Of a stretch of DNA of 64,000 bases, positions 18,892 through 27,037 are shown piece by piece (positions within the stretch are counted from its first letter, which is position 1; every line of letters begins with the position of its first letter). This stretch comes from Methylobacterium sp. FF17 (GTDB taxonomy: Bacteria; Pseudomonadota; Alphaproteobacteria; Rhizobiales; Beijerinckiaceae). Where the stretch lies: assembly GCF_025813715.1 (NCBI RefSeq), contig NZ_CP107532.1:1364001-1428000 (forward strand). Reading direction: 5' to 3'. Under the pieces are notes generated by a model, which saw only the letters and a program-made list of their open reading frames with translations, made no database searches and was not told where the DNA came from. The translations under genes and the position numbers were made by a program.

Positions 18892-19473
18892 TCAGGGCGT
18901 GGCCCCGAGGGCCGCCCGCGTGACCGCATCGGCGCCGATATCGTCGGTGCCGTGCATGCCCAGGGTCTCGATGAGCCGGACGCGGGCCCGGCTGACCCGG
19001 CTCTTCATGGTGCCGACCGCAACGCCGCAGATCTCGGCCGCCTCCTCGTAGGTGAAGCTCTGGGCACCGACGAGGACGAGGGCCTCGCGCTGGCTGAGCG
19101 GCAGGCCGTCCAGGGCGGCCTGGAACTCCCGCATCTCCACCCGGATCTCCTGCTCGGGCAGGCTCGTGAGGCGCCCGGCCATCGCCCCGTCGGCATCCTC
19201 GACCTCGCGCTTGCGCTTGCGCTGCTCGGAGTAGAACAGGTTGCGCAGGATCGTGAACAGCCACGCCGTGAGGTTCGTACCCCGGGTGAAGCTGTCGGCC
19301 TTGGTCCAGGCCCGCACCAGGGTGTCCTGGACGAGGTCGTCGCTGCGGTCGAGGTCGTAGGTCAGCGAGAACGCGAAGGCGCGCAGGGCCGGGATCGCCC
19401 CGAGCAGGAGCGCGCGCATCTCGTCGTCGGCCCCGCGCGGCGTGCCGATCGGGGCCAGGATGGCGTTCGTCAT
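18892..19473 (-). CDS. ecfG: EcfG-type ECF sigma factor (general stress response)
   Basis: The product has 193 residues. Sigma region 2 (LRAFAFSLTYDLDRSDDLVQ through AWLFTILRNLFYSEQRKR) and region 4 (GLPLSQREALVLVGAQSFTY, EEAAEICGVAVGTMKSRVSR) match the ECF15/EcfG group, which drives the alphaproteobacterial general stress response at GGAAC-N16/17-CGTT promoters. Its ATG overlaps the TGA of the upstream nepR gene (ATGA), so the two are translationally coupled. No phyR gene lies beside it, so this may be one of several EcfG paralogues, as is usual in methylobacteria. Confidence 0.85.
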   Translation of the reverse strand: MTNAILAPIGTPRGADDEMRALLLGAIPALRAFAFSLTYDLDRSDDLVQDTLVRAWTKADSFTRGTNLTAWLFTILRNLFYSEQRKRKREVEDADGAMAGRLTSLPEQEIRVEMREFQAALDGLPLSQREALVLVGAQSFTYEEAAEICGVAVGTMKSRVSRARVRLIETLGMHGTDDIGADAVTRAALGATP

Positions 19474-19715
19474 GAGGATCCCCCCGGATCGGTGCGCGCG
19501 GCCAGATTGGCGAGAAGGGTGCCGAAACGGTCGGGAAGCGGCTCGTCGAGTACCTCCGCGTAGAGGAGGCGCAGGTTGCGTCCGATGCGCAGGCGCGCCT
19601 CGCGGGCGATGCCGGCGGGCGTATCCGGTTCCGCGACCGCGCGGGGCGTCGGCCCGGCTTGTGGACCTTCCTCGGCACCGGTGCCGGGAAACAGCTCGCT
19701 CTGGTGAATGCTCAT
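19470..19715 (-). CDS. nepR: NepR-family anti-sigma factor
   Basis: The product has 81 residues. The C-terminal half contains the NepR core IGRNLRLLYAEVLDEPLPDR followed by FGTLLANL, the two helices that clamp the EcfG sigma factor; the N-terminal half is disordered. In the known pathway phosphorylated PhyR titrates NepR and frees the sigma factor. It forms an operon with the sigma gene through a 4-nt ATGA overlap. A near match to the EcfG promoter upstream suggests autoregulation. Confidence 0.85.
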   Translation of the reverse strand: MSIHQSELFPGTGAEEGPQAGPTPRAVAEPDTPAGIAREARLRIGRNLRLLYAEVLDEPLPDRFGTLLANLAARTDPGGSS

Positions 19716-20092
19716 CGCTTCTCATCGCTCGACGGCAGGAACCGGAGAGACCGGAGCGCTGTCTGTTCGTCGGCGGTGCTAGCGATCGGCGATTTAACGG
19801 CCTCTGAAAAACGTATTCATCCGATCTTAAGCCGCGAAATGCAGGCCCAAGGCGGAGCAAATCAATCTGGAAACGATCGCTTACAAACTGAGTTCGGACG
19901 CTGAGCGCCACTGCCCCGATCTATAGAGGCGACACCCTGTCGATAAGCTGAACAATACGGGAGCGCATCACGGGCACGTCGCATCCCGGAACCGCTTGCT
20001 CCCGAAGCGGCGCCGTGCCCGATCGGGGTCTGGCCCGCCGCTTGCGGCGACGCTTCCGGCCCTCCGACCCCTCCTTGCGAAAAACCGTTCCG
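19716..20092. other. Divergent promoter region of nepR-ecfG and glutaminase
   Basis: No gene is supported in these 377 nt. It should contain the leftward nepR promoter and the rightward glutaminase promoter. The stretch 19790-19900 is AT-richer than average. Confidence 0.4.
19872..19896 (-). promoter_or_regulatory. Weak EcfG-type promoter match before nepR
   Basis: On the minus strand: CGAAC, 16 nt, CGTT. The -10 is perfect; the -35 has one mismatch to GGAAC. It lies about 157 nt upstream of nepR. Confidence 0.3.
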
Positions 20093-21034
20093 ATGAGCAC
20101 AGCCGCGCCCGATCTCGACCGCATCGTTCGGGAGATCGCCGACGAGATGCGGGACCGCTCGGACCGGGGCGAGGTGGCGACCTACATCCCGGAACTCGCC
20201 CGCGTCGACGGGGGCGCCTTCGGCCTCGTGGTGATCGACGCGGACGGGCATGTGGCGGCGGCCGGCGACAGCGACGTGCCCTTCTCGATCCAGAGCATCT
20301 CGAAGGTGTTCACCCTGACCCTGGCGCTGGGCATGGCGGGCGACCGGCTCTGGCGCCGGGTGGGCCGCGAGCCGTCGGGCAGCCCCTTCAACTCCATCGT
20401 TCAGTTGGAGCGCGAGCGCGGCATTCCGCGCAACCCCTTCATCAACGCCGGCGCCATCGCGGTCACCGACCTGATCCTGTCGGGTCACCAGCCCCGCGAG
20501 GCCCTCGGCGAGATCCTGCGCTTCATGCAGTTCCTGGCCCTCGACGCGTCGATCACCATCGACGAGGCGGTGGCGGCCTCCGAGCTGCGCACGGGCTTCC
20601 GCAACGTGGCGTTGGCCAACTACATGAAATCCTTCGGCGTCCTCGACAACCCGGCGGACTTCACCCTCGGCGTCTACTTCCACCATTGCGCGATCAGCAT
20701 GTCCTGCCGGCAGCTCGCCCAGGCCGGCCGTTTCCTCGCGCATTCCGGGCGCAATCCGGCCACGGGCCATTCCGTGGTGTCGCCCGAGCGGGCGCGCCGC
20801 ATCAATGCGGTGATGCTAACCTGCGGCCATTACGACGGCTCGGGGGAGTTCGCCTACCGCGTCGGCCTGCCGGGCAAGAGCGGCGTCGGCGGAGGCATCC
20901 TGGCGATCGCGCCCGGCAAGGCCTCGATCGCGGTCTGGTCCCCCGGCCTCGACGCCGCCGGCAATTCGCATCTCGGCCGCATCGCCCTCGAAATGCTGAC
21001 GAAGCGCCTCGGCTGGTCGATCTTCGGAGCGTGA
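20093..21034 (+). CDS. glsA: Glutaminase
   Basis: The product has 313 residues, the normal length. It belongs to the serine-dependent glutaminase family, which hydrolyses glutamine to glutamate and ammonia. The catalytic Ser lies in [13 protein letters not shown] with the Lys three residues on; NPFINAGAI, the [10 protein letters not shown] motif, the Tyr-containing [11 protein letters not shown] and the [10 protein letters not shown] loop are all present. There is no signal peptide, so it is cytoplasmic. The ATG at 20093 is chosen because the family alignment starts there; the frame is open from 20015. It complements the asparaginase in nitrogen release. Confidence 0.93.
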   Translation: MSTAAPDLDRIVREIADEMRDRSDRGEVATYIPELARVDGGAFGLVVIDADGHVAAAGDSDVPFSIQSISKVFTLTLALGMAGDRLWRRVGREPSGSPFNSIVQLERERGIPRNPFINAGAIAVTDLILSGHQPREALGEILRFMQFLALDASITIDEAVAASELRTGFRNVALANYMKSFGVLDNPADFTLGVYFHHCAISMSCRQLAQAGRFLAHSGRNPATGHSVVSPERARRINAVMLTCGHYDGSGEFAYRVGLPGKSGVGGGILAIAPGKASIAVWSPGLDAAGNSHLGRIALEMLTKRLGWSIFGA

Positions 21035-21046
21035 GCGGGCGACGCC

Positions 21047-21805
21047 TCACCCCGCCGGAGACGCCTCTTTTCCTGCCGGAGACGTCTCTTTTCCCGGCGG
21101 AGGCGTCTCTTTTCCTGCCGGAGGGGTCTCTTGCAAGGCGGCGAGGTAGGCCTTGAGGAGGGCGACCCGCTTCGGCCGGAAGCTCGGGCCTCCGCCCTCG
21201 GCGGCGACGATCCGGTCCGCGCGGAACATGCGATGCGCCGCGCGCAGGCAGCACCAGGCGAGGATCACGAGCTTGCGGTCGAGATAGACGATCGCGAGGG
21301 GCCAGATCGCCCGATCCGTGACCCGGTCCTCCCCGTCACGGTAGCGGATCGTCACCGCCTCCTCACGCCAGCACCCTTCGCGGATCGTGGCGAGGCTGGT
21401 CGCGGGCGCGAAGCGTTCCTCCGACCGGCGCACCCGCGAGACCGCGTGAAGGAGGTGCTGCTGGCCCGCATCCGGCAGTGTCGCGGCAACCTTGGCGAGC
21501 ACCGCGCCTGCGGCCCGGGCCAGGGCCGGATCCCCCATGTGGCGCACCTCGGACAGGCCGAGGACCAGGGCCTCGATCTCGATCCGGTCGAAGACCTGCG
21601 GCGGCAGGGCGCCGTCCTCGATCAGGCGATAGCCGTAGCCGCGCTCACCGGCGATCTGGGCGCCGGCCGCGCGCAGGCTGTCGATGTCGCGGTAGACCGA
21701 GCGGAGGGAGACGCCCGTCTCCTCCGCCAGCCGCGCCGCCGTCACGGGCGCGGGAAGCACGCGCAGGGTCTGGAGCAGGCGAAACAGGCGATCGGTGCGG
21801 GCCAT
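21047..21805 (-). CDS. HTH/WYL-domain transcriptional regulator with a repeat-expanded tail
   Basis: The product has 252 residues. An N-terminal HTH_11 domain (RLFRLLQTLRVLPAPVTAAR, SLRSVYRDIDSLRAAGAQI) is followed by a WYL domain (AVTIRYRDGEDRVTDRAIWP, LAIVYLDRKLVILAWC), family YafY/PafBC-type, where the WYL part binds a ligand. The last 27 residues are a heptapeptide repeat, ETPPAGK-ETPPPGK-ETSPAGK-EASPAG, matching a 21-bp DNA repeat. It is divergent from the GST gene, a plausible target. Confidence 0.82.
   Translation of the reverse strand: MARTDRLFRLLQTLRVLPAPVTAARLAEETGVSLRSVYRDIDSLRAAGAQIAGERGYGYRLIEDGALPPQVFDRIEIEALVLGLSEVRHMGDPALARAAGAVLAKVAATLPDAGQQHLLHAVSRVRRSEERFAPATSLATIREGCWREEAVTIRYRDGEDRVTDRAIWPLAIVYLDRKLVILAWCCLRAAHRMFRADRIVAAEGGGPSFRPKRVALLKAYLAALQETPPAGKETPPPGKETSPAGKEASPAG
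21053..21136. repeat. 21-bp in-frame tandem repeat, about four copies
   Basis: The unit GCCGGAGACGCCTCTTTTCC recurs at 21-bp spacing with few changes, ending in a shortened copy. It codes on the minus strand for the heptapeptide repeat at the WYL-regulator C-terminus. A multiple of three keeps the frame if copies are gained or lost. Confidence 0.8.
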
Positions 21806-21881
21806 CGCGCAACTGACGGAAACTGGCAGGTGCCCTGCGCTATAGCGGCTCCCGTCGAACCCGCCAACCGGAGCCCAGCCC

Positions 21882-22484
21882 GTGCTGATCCTCTACCATT
21901 CCCCCCGCAGCCGCTCGAGCCGCGTCGTCGCCCTGCTTCACGAACTCGATGCCCTCGACGCGGTGACGATCGAGCGGGTCACCATCCCGCGCCAGGACGG
22001 CTCGGGCGCTTCGGATCCGCGCAACCCCCATCCCGAGGGCAAGGTCCCCTACCTCGTCCATGACGGCGTCGAAATCCGGGAGAGCAGCGCGATCATGCTG
22101 TATCTCGCCGACCTGTTCCCGGATGCAGGCCTGAGCATCCCGCCCGGGCACCGGCAGCGTGGCGCCTACCTGAGTTGGTTCGCCTGGTACGCGGGCGTGG
22201 TCGAGCCGGTGATGCTGCTGGAGGCCCTCGGCCTCTCCCATCCCGCGCTGCAGGCGACCTTCCGGGACGGCGAGGCGATGCGCCAGCGCCTTCGCGCGGC
22301 CCTCGCCGAGGGCCCCTTCCTGTTCGGCGAACGCTTCACGGCCGCGGACCTGCTGCTGCACTCGCCCTATGCGTGGTTCGGCAAGCCCGGCGATCCGGTC
22401 CTCGACGCCTGGATCGACCGCTGCATGGCGCGGCCCGGAGCGGCCCATGCCCTGGCGTTCGATACCGCCGCGCAAGCGGCCTGA
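21882..22484 (+). CDS. Glutathione S-transferase family protein
   Basis: The product has 200 residues. The thioredoxin-like N-terminal domain begins LILYHSPRSRSSRVVALLHE with Ser residues at the catalytic position. EGKVPYLVHDGVEIRESSAI holds the cis-Pro and Glu-Ser glutathione contacts. The alpha-helical C-domain contains FLFGERFTAADLLLHSPYAW. The start is GTG with GGAGCCC upstream. Substrate unknown; these enzymes conjugate or reduce electrophiles in the cytoplasm. Divergent from the WYL regulator. Confidence 0.85.
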   Translation: MLILYHSPRSRSSRVVALLHELDALDAVTIERVTIPRQDGSGASDPRNPHPEGKVPYLVHDGVEIRESSAIMLYLADLFPDAGLSIPPGHRQRGAYLSWFAWYAGVVEPVMLLEALGLSHPALQATFRDGEAMRQRLRAALAEGPFLFGERFTAADLLLHSPYAWFGKPGDPVLDAWIDRCMARPGAAHALAFDTAAQAA

Positions 22485-22538
22485 GCAGGCACGAGCCGGC
22501 AACGCCGCGTCCCTGCCTGTCGAATGCGCAAAAACAAA

Positions 22539-22565
22539 ACCCTGCCGCAGCGTTTGCGGCAGGGT
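22539..22565 (-). terminator. Rho-independent terminator of glnII
   Basis: A perfect 11-bp stem, ACCCTGCCGCA with its complement, and a 5-nt loop. On the minus strand it is followed by TTTTGTTTTTGC, a good U-tract. It lies about 45 nt past the glnII stop codon. Confidence 0.88.
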
Positions 22566-22608
22566 CTGATCGTTCAGTAGGCAAAAGGCCGATTTACTTG
22601 CCTAAAAC

Positions 22609-23649
22609 TTAGGCAGCAGCCTGCTGGTCGGTCGCGGTCGGGACTGACGCGATCGTCTTCAGGATCTGCGAAGCGATCTGGTAGGGGTCCCCCTGGCTGT
22701 TGGGACGGCGGTCTTCCAGGTAGCCCTTGTACGCGTTGTTGACGAAGCTGTGCGGCACGCGGATCGAGGCACCGCGATCGGCCACGCCGTAGCTGAACTG
22801 GTCGATGGCCGCGGTCTCATGCTTGCCGGTGAGGCGCATGTGATTGTCGGGGCCGTAGACCGCGATGTGGTCGTCCAGGTTCTCCTTGAAGGCGGCCATC
22901 AGCGCCTCGAAATAGGCCTTGCCGCCCACGTTGCGCAGGTGCTCGGTCGAGAAGTTCGCATGCATGCCCGAGCCGTTCCAGTCGGTGGCACCGAGCGGCT
23001 TGCAATGGTACTCGACGTCGATCTCGTAGCCTTCGCACAGGCGCTGGAGCAGGTAGCGGGCGAGCCACATCTCGTCGGCAGCCTTCTTGGAGCCCTTGCC
23101 GAAGATCTGGAATTCCCACTGGCCCTTGGCCACTTCGGCGTTGATGCCCTCGTGGTTGATGCCGGCGTCGAGGCAGAGGTCGAGGTGCTCCTCGACGATC
23201 TTGCGGGCGATCGCGCCGACTTCCTTGTAGCCGACGCCACAATAGTACGGGCCCTGCGGAGCGGGGTAGCCGGTCGTGGGGAAGCCCAGCGGGCGGCCGT
23301 CCTTGTAGAAGAAGTATTCCTGCTCGAAGCCGAACCAGGCACCGTCATCGTCGAGGATGGTGGCGCGCTTGTTGGAGACGTGTGGGGTGACGCCGTCCGG
23401 CATCATCACTTCGCAGAGCACCAGCACGCCGTTCTTGCGGGTGGAGTCCGGGACATGGCGCACGGGCTTGAGCATGCAGTCGGAGCTGCCGCCCTCGGCC
23501 TGCATCGTCGAGCTGCCGTCGAAGCCCCAGAGCGGAAGCTGCTCGAGGGTCGGGAAGCCGTCGAATTCCTTGATCTGCGTCTTGCCGCGAAGGTTCGGCA
23601 CCGGAGTGTAGCCGTCGAGCCAGATGTACTCGAGTTTGTATTTCGTCAT
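22609..23649 (-). CDS. glnII: Glutamine synthetase type II (eukaryote-type)
   Basis: The product has 346 residues, the GSII length (GSI would be about 470). It makes glutamine from glutamate, ammonia and ATP. Family motifs: LPLWGFDGSSTMQAEGGSSD near the N-terminus, FGFEQEYFF, NHEGINAEVAKGQWEFQI, DWNGSGMHANFST and ADRGASIRVPH. GSII genes in Rhizobiales are NtrC/sigma-54 controlled, and a clean sigma-54 promoter is present at 23731-23746. A U-rich terminator follows. It is the second layer of ammonia assimilation beside an expected GSI elsewhere. Confidence 0.95.
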   Translation of the reverse strand: MTKYKLEYIWLDGYTPVPNLRGKTQIKEFDGFPTLEQLPLWGFDGSSTMQAEGGSSDCMLKPVRHVPDSTRKNGVLVLCEVMMPDGVTPHVSNKRATILDDDGAWFGFEQEYFFYKDGRPLGFPTTGYPAPQGPYYCGVGYKEVGAIARKIVEEHLDLCLDAGINHEGINAEVAKGQWEFQIFGKGSKKAADEMWLARYLLQRLCEGYEIDVEYHCKPLGATDWNGSGMHANFSTEHLRNVGGKAYFEALMAAFKENLDDHIAVYGPDNHMRLTGKHETAAIDQFSYGVADRGASIRVPHSFVNNAYKGYLEDRRPNSQGDPYQIASQILKTIASVPTATDQQAAA

Positions 23650-23704
23650 CCCGAACCTCTTGTCCTGAAGCGATGCGGAATCCGAAGGCTCCCGGCCGGA
23701 TCCG

Positions 23705-23720
23705 CAGCCAGCGCTGGCTG
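23705..23720. promoter_or_regulatory. 16-bp perfect palindrome in the glnII leader
   Basis: CAGCCAGCGCTGGCTG lies between the sigma-54 promoter and the glnII start, so it is transcribed. It could form a leader hairpin or bind a dimeric protein. No known role is recognised. Confidence 0.4.
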
Positions 23721-23730
23721 GGGCCCCATA

Positions 23731-23746
23731 AGCAAAGATCGCGCCA
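23731..23746 (-). promoter_or_regulatory. Sigma-54 promoter of glnII
   Basis: The minus strand reads TGGCGCGATCTTTGCT, with GG and GC separated by 10 nt, matching TGGCACG-N4-TTGC. It is about 80 nt upstream of the glnII ATG. This fits NtrC-dependent nitrogen control. Confidence 0.8.
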
Positions 23747-23844
23747 AACGTTCCCCGAAATGCCCTGCGGCAAATCTGCCCAGTAATCGTCGACAGACTT
23801 CGTTAATGGGTTCGGACTAGCGCTGATCGGATCAGGAGATCGCG

Positions 23845-24936
23845 ATGCGCAGACGGATCAGCAGCGCGCTCGCCGGCGCCGCTCTGCTCGCCGTCGCGGC
23901 GGCGGCAGGACTCGGCCTCAACCGGCTGAGCGCCGGCGAGCCCACGACGGGGGATGGCGGCGCGGCAGGCCGCGAGATGGCGGCCCTGCGGGACGCCTAC
24001 CGGCGCGCCGACGAGAACCCCTACCCGGACGAGAACCCCTACAGCCCGGCCAAGGCCGAACTCGGCCGCCGCCTGTTCTTCGATCCGATCCTGTCCGGCG
24101 CGGGCACCATGAACTGCGCCAGTTGCCACGTCCCCACCCAGTCCTGGAGCGACGGACGCCCGCGCGGGGTCGGCGAGACGGGCGCGGAAATGAAGGTGCG
24201 CACGCCGACCCTCCTCGACATCGCCCAGATCCCGATCCTCGGCTGGGACGGCAAGTTCCGCGATCTCGAGGATGTGAGCTTCACGCCGATCACCAGCCCC
24301 AATGCCATGAACCTGCCCGAGCCGGTGCTCATCGCGCGCCTGAAGCGCAGGCCCGATTACGTCCGCGCCTTCGCGGCCGCCTTTCCCGACGAAGGCGCGG
24401 CGGCCGGCCCGGGCAGGCGCGGCGCGAAGCGAGCCGTCACCCGCCGGACCATCGAACTGGCCCTGGCGACCTTCCAGCGCGCCATCGTCTCGGGTCAGGC
24501 CCCCTTCGACCGCTGGGTGATGGGCGACGAGACGGCCATCGATGATCGTGCCAAGGCGGGGTTCGCGCTGTTCAATGGCAAGGGGCAGTGCGCCGCCTGT
24601 CATTCCGGCTCGTCCTTCACCGACGGGTCCTTCCAGGACATCGGGGTCGGCACCGGTGACGATATCGGCCGCGCCACGTTCTTTCCGAACTCGGAGCCGC
24701 TGCGCTACGCCTTCAAGACCCCGACCCTGCGCGATGTCGCCGAGCGCGGGCCCTACATGCATGACGGCTCGCTCACCACCCTGGAGGAGGTCATCGACCT
24801 CTACGACCGCGGCGGGATCGCCCGGCCGAGCCGTTCGCCCTCGATCCGGCCGCTCGGCCTCACGGAGACCGAGAAGCGCGACCTCATCGCCTTCCTCAAG
24901 ACGCTCACCGCCGACGCCCCGGCGCGCATGAACTGA
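23845..24936 (+). CDS. Di-haem cytochrome c peroxidase (CcpA/MauG family)
   Basis: The product has 363 residues. A signal peptide/anchor (about 1-25) is followed by two c-type haem sites: CASCH with downstream QSWSDG, and CAACH with GSSFTDGSF. FKTPTLRDVAERGPYMHDGS carries the distal Met/His region of the family. These periplasmic enzymes reduce hydrogen peroxide or, in MauG, oxidise protein side chains. AGGAG precedes the ATG. With the downstream membrane protein and cupredoxin it may form a small periplasmic redox set. Confidence 0.88.
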   Translation: MRRRISSALAGAALLAVAAAAGLGLNRLSAGEPTTGDGGAAGREMAALRDAYRRADENPYPDENPYSPAKAELGRRLFFDPILSGAGTMNCASCHVPTQSWSDGRPRGVGETGAEMKVRTPTLLDIAQIPILGWDGKFRDLEDVSFTPITSPNAMNLPEPVLIARLKRRPDYVRAFAAAFPDEGAAAGPGRRGAKRAVTRRTIELALATFQRAIVSGQAPFDRWVMGDETAIDDRAKAGFALFNGKGQCAACHSGSSFTDGSFQDIGVGTGDDIGRATFFPNSEPLRYAFKTPTLRDVAERGPYMHDGSLTTLEEVIDLYDRGGIARPSRSPSIRPLGLTETEKRDLIAFLKTLTADAPARMN

Positions 24937-24947
24937 GCTGCCCCGCG

Positions 24948-25109
24948 TCAGCGGAACAGCGGAAGGCCGGCCCCGAGGAGTCCGAGACCGGCGAGCAGCA
25001 GCCGTCCGGACCAGAGCTCGAGGGCTTCGGCCCGGTTCGGGACCCGGATCGCCGCGTAGGAGAGCCCGGTCCCCATCATCAGGCTCGAGAGGCTCAAGGT
25101 GGCGATCAT
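24948..25109 (-). CDS. Small 53-residue membrane protein
   Basis: The frame from ATG 25109 starts MIATLSLSSLMMGTGLSYAA, has a short polar middle (RVPNRAEALELWSG) and a hydrophobic C-terminal segment ending LGLLGAGLPLFR. GGAG lies 8 nt before the ATG. It converges with the peroxidase gene, with 11 nt between stops. No known family. Composition and a good ribosome site make it likely real. Confidence 0.5.
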   Translation of the reverse strand: MIATLSLSSLMMGTGLSYAAIRVPNRAEALELWSGRLLLAGLGLLGAGLPLFR

Positions 25110-25274
25110 CGGGTCGCTCCGGAGAAGTGCTCGGGACGATTTCCTACCCCTGCCAAGGTTACCGGACCATGCCGGCCGGGCGAGTTCCGAGCGGCACTCT
25201 TACCAAATTCTTAATTCATCGCGACGCATGCGGCGAAAGCTGTGACCGGCCGGGACGCCACCAGGGCGTAGCCT

Positions 25275-25301
25275 GTTAACCATTTGTTCAAGTTGGTTAA
25301 C
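25275..25301. promoter_or_regulatory. Inverted repeat GTTAACC-N13-GGTTAAC upstream of the membrane protein gene
   Basis: A perfect 7-bp dyad with a 13-nt AT-rich spacer, in the AT-rich stretch 25200-25340, about 85 nt before the start at 25387. It is a likely operator or promoter element; the binding protein is unknown. Confidence 0.45.
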
Positions 25302-25386
25302 AACTTCCTTCCGAAATCGAGCGAAGGCAGGTAGTTTTTATCTGCCGGCCCGCCGTGATCGCCGGTCCTCTCAGCAAGGCCTCCCC

Positions 25387-26445
25387 ATGCAACCCGGTCT
25401 TTCTCGGCAACCCGGTAGAGTTTGGCTGCCCCGCCCGGCGGTCCTGATGATGACAGCCCTCCTCAGCGTGGTGGGATCCACCGCCGCGACGGCGCATGTG
25501 AAATGGTTCTGCGCCTACGACCTCGTCGGATCGCCGCGCGGGCTCGGCGAGGTCCTCTGCGCGGATTTCGAGCAGCTCGTCGGCCTGTCCCTGCTGGCCC
25601 TGATCGTGGGAGGCCTGCTGGAGGGAACGGTGCTGGGGGCCGCGCTGATCCGCTCCCTCGACCGGACGACGGCCTGGGCGCGCGACAACACGGAACTCCT
25701 GTTCCGCGCGGTCTGCGGCGGCTTCTTCGTGGCGCTCTGGACCCTGGGCGGGGTCATCCTGACGCCGGAGCTGAAGACGGCCAACGCCGCCATTCCGTGG
25801 TTCCAACTCGCCATCGCCACGGGCTTCCTGTGGCGCCGGACGATGCCCTTCTCGGCGCTCGGCATCGTGGTTCTCTTCGCCACCGCGATCCACGATTACG
25901 GCGCCTTCCACCTCGCGGACTACCCGGTCTTCCTCGGCGTCGCGGCCTATATCGCGCTCACGGGCCTCGGCCGGCAGTTCCCCGGCGGGATCCGCCCCCT
26001 CGACGTCGTGCGCTACACGGCCGCCATCACCCTGATGTGGGCCTCCGTGGAGAAGTGGGCCTACCCGCAATGGTCCTTCCCGCTCTTCATCGAACACCCG
26101 GCGATGACCCTCGGGTTCACCGGCGAGTACTTCATGAAGGCGGCCGGCGTCGTCGAGTTCGCCCTCGCCTTCGCGCTGGTCTGCACGCCCCTGGTCCGCC
26201 GCGTCTCCGCGATCCTGCTCGCCGCCACCTTCGTCTCGGCCATCTTCGAATTCGGCAAGATCGACGCCATCGGCCATGCCCCGATCATCGTGGCCATGGT
26301 GGCGATCGCGGCCGACAACGCGTCGGCGCCCTACCGCCTGCGCAACCTGGCGTTGACTCCCGTCGGGTACGGGGCCGCGCTCGCGGGCTTCATCGGGCTG
26401 TACTACGGCGCTCACGCCCTGCTTCAGGGATCGAGCGTGCTCTGA
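25387..26445 (+). CDS. Polytopic membrane protein of unknown function
   Basis: The product has 352 residues with an N-terminal signal-like helix and about eight further hydrophobic segments. Conserved-looking polar residues sit near membrane ends: AHVKWFCAYDL right after the first helix, AIHDYGAFH, EKWAYPQWSFP, and GHAPIIVAM. The His/Cys/Trp pattern could bind a metal or quinone. It resembles the DoxX/MauE-type fold only loosely. It sits between a di-haem peroxidase and a cupredoxin, which suggests a redox or metal role, an inference from position. Confidence 0.7.
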   Translation: MQPGLSRQPGRVWLPRPAVLMMTALLSVVGSTAATAHVKWFCAYDLVGSPRGLGEVLCADFEQLVGLSLLALIVGGLLEGTVLGAALIRSLDRTTAWARDNTELLFRAVCGGFFVALWTLGGVILTPELKTANAAIPWFQLAIATGFLWRRTMPFSALGIVVLFATAIHDYGAFHLADYPVFLGVAAYIALTGLGRQFPGGIRPLDVVRYTAAITLMWASVEKWAYPQWSFPLFIEHPAMTLGFTGEYFMKAAGVVEFALAFALVCTPLVRRVSAILLAATFVSAIFEFGKIDAIGHAPIIVAMVAIAADNASAPYRLRNLALTPVGYGAALAGFIGLYYGAHALLQGSSVL

Positions 26446-26493
26446 ACGCGGGGCTCCCCCGTCCCGGGAGAGCCGGCACCGCGTCGGGGAGGA

Positions 26494-26841
26494 TCAGCGC
26501 CCTTCGACGCGGACGGTGAGCTTCATCTTGGGGTGGATTCCGCACAGGACCGCGAAGGTCCCCCCCTCCGTGAAGGCCACCAGGGTCTTGCTTCCGGGCT
26601 TCAAATCCCCGGAATCGAAGCTGAAATTCGGGGAATCAATGTAGACGTGGTGCAGGAGGTCGCCGTCGTCGTTGACGATCTCGACGCTGGCACCGCGCTG
26701 CAGGATGACGGCGTTCGGCTGGAACGCGCGCCCCTTCTGGGAGACGTGCAGGGTCGGCGCGCCGATCGCTGCCAGGGCGAGCCCGCCCGTCGCGGCGCCC
26801 ACCGCGCCGAAGGCAAGACAAAAAAGGGAAATACGTCGCAT
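26494..26841 (-). CDS. Periplasmic cupredoxin (plastocyanin-like)
   Basis: The product has 115 residues. A signal peptide (to about ALAAIG) is followed by a single cupredoxin domain. Likely copper ligands are His in DLLHHVYIDS and Cys, His and Met in AVLCGIHPKMKL, the classic type I Cys-x2-His-x2-Met cluster. Similar proteins are often labelled methylamine-utilization plastocyanins. The ATG at 26841 opens the signal peptide. It converges with the membrane protein gene and is divergent from the next GGDEF/EAL gene. Confidence 0.8.
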   Translation of the reverse strand: MRRISLFCLAFGAVGAATGGLALAAIGAPTLHVSQKGRAFQPNAVILQRGASVEIVNDDGDLLHHVYIDSPNFSFDSGDLKPGSKTLVAFTEGGTFAVLCGIHPKMKLTVRVEGR

Positions 26842-27037
26842 ACGTTGTCCGTTCCTGCCGCGATGCTTCGGTCCCGACACGAGATTCGGCTTCGGTTTCT
26901 GTACATTTCTCAGCCCTGCCAGCCTTTCACAAGCCGGTGAAGTATGAGTTAAAGGCCCGAATGCCGGGGCCATGCTTCAAGACGACCTTAACATCTTCGC
27001 GTCATCCTGAGCCTCATCGTTGGATGGGACCGCATTG

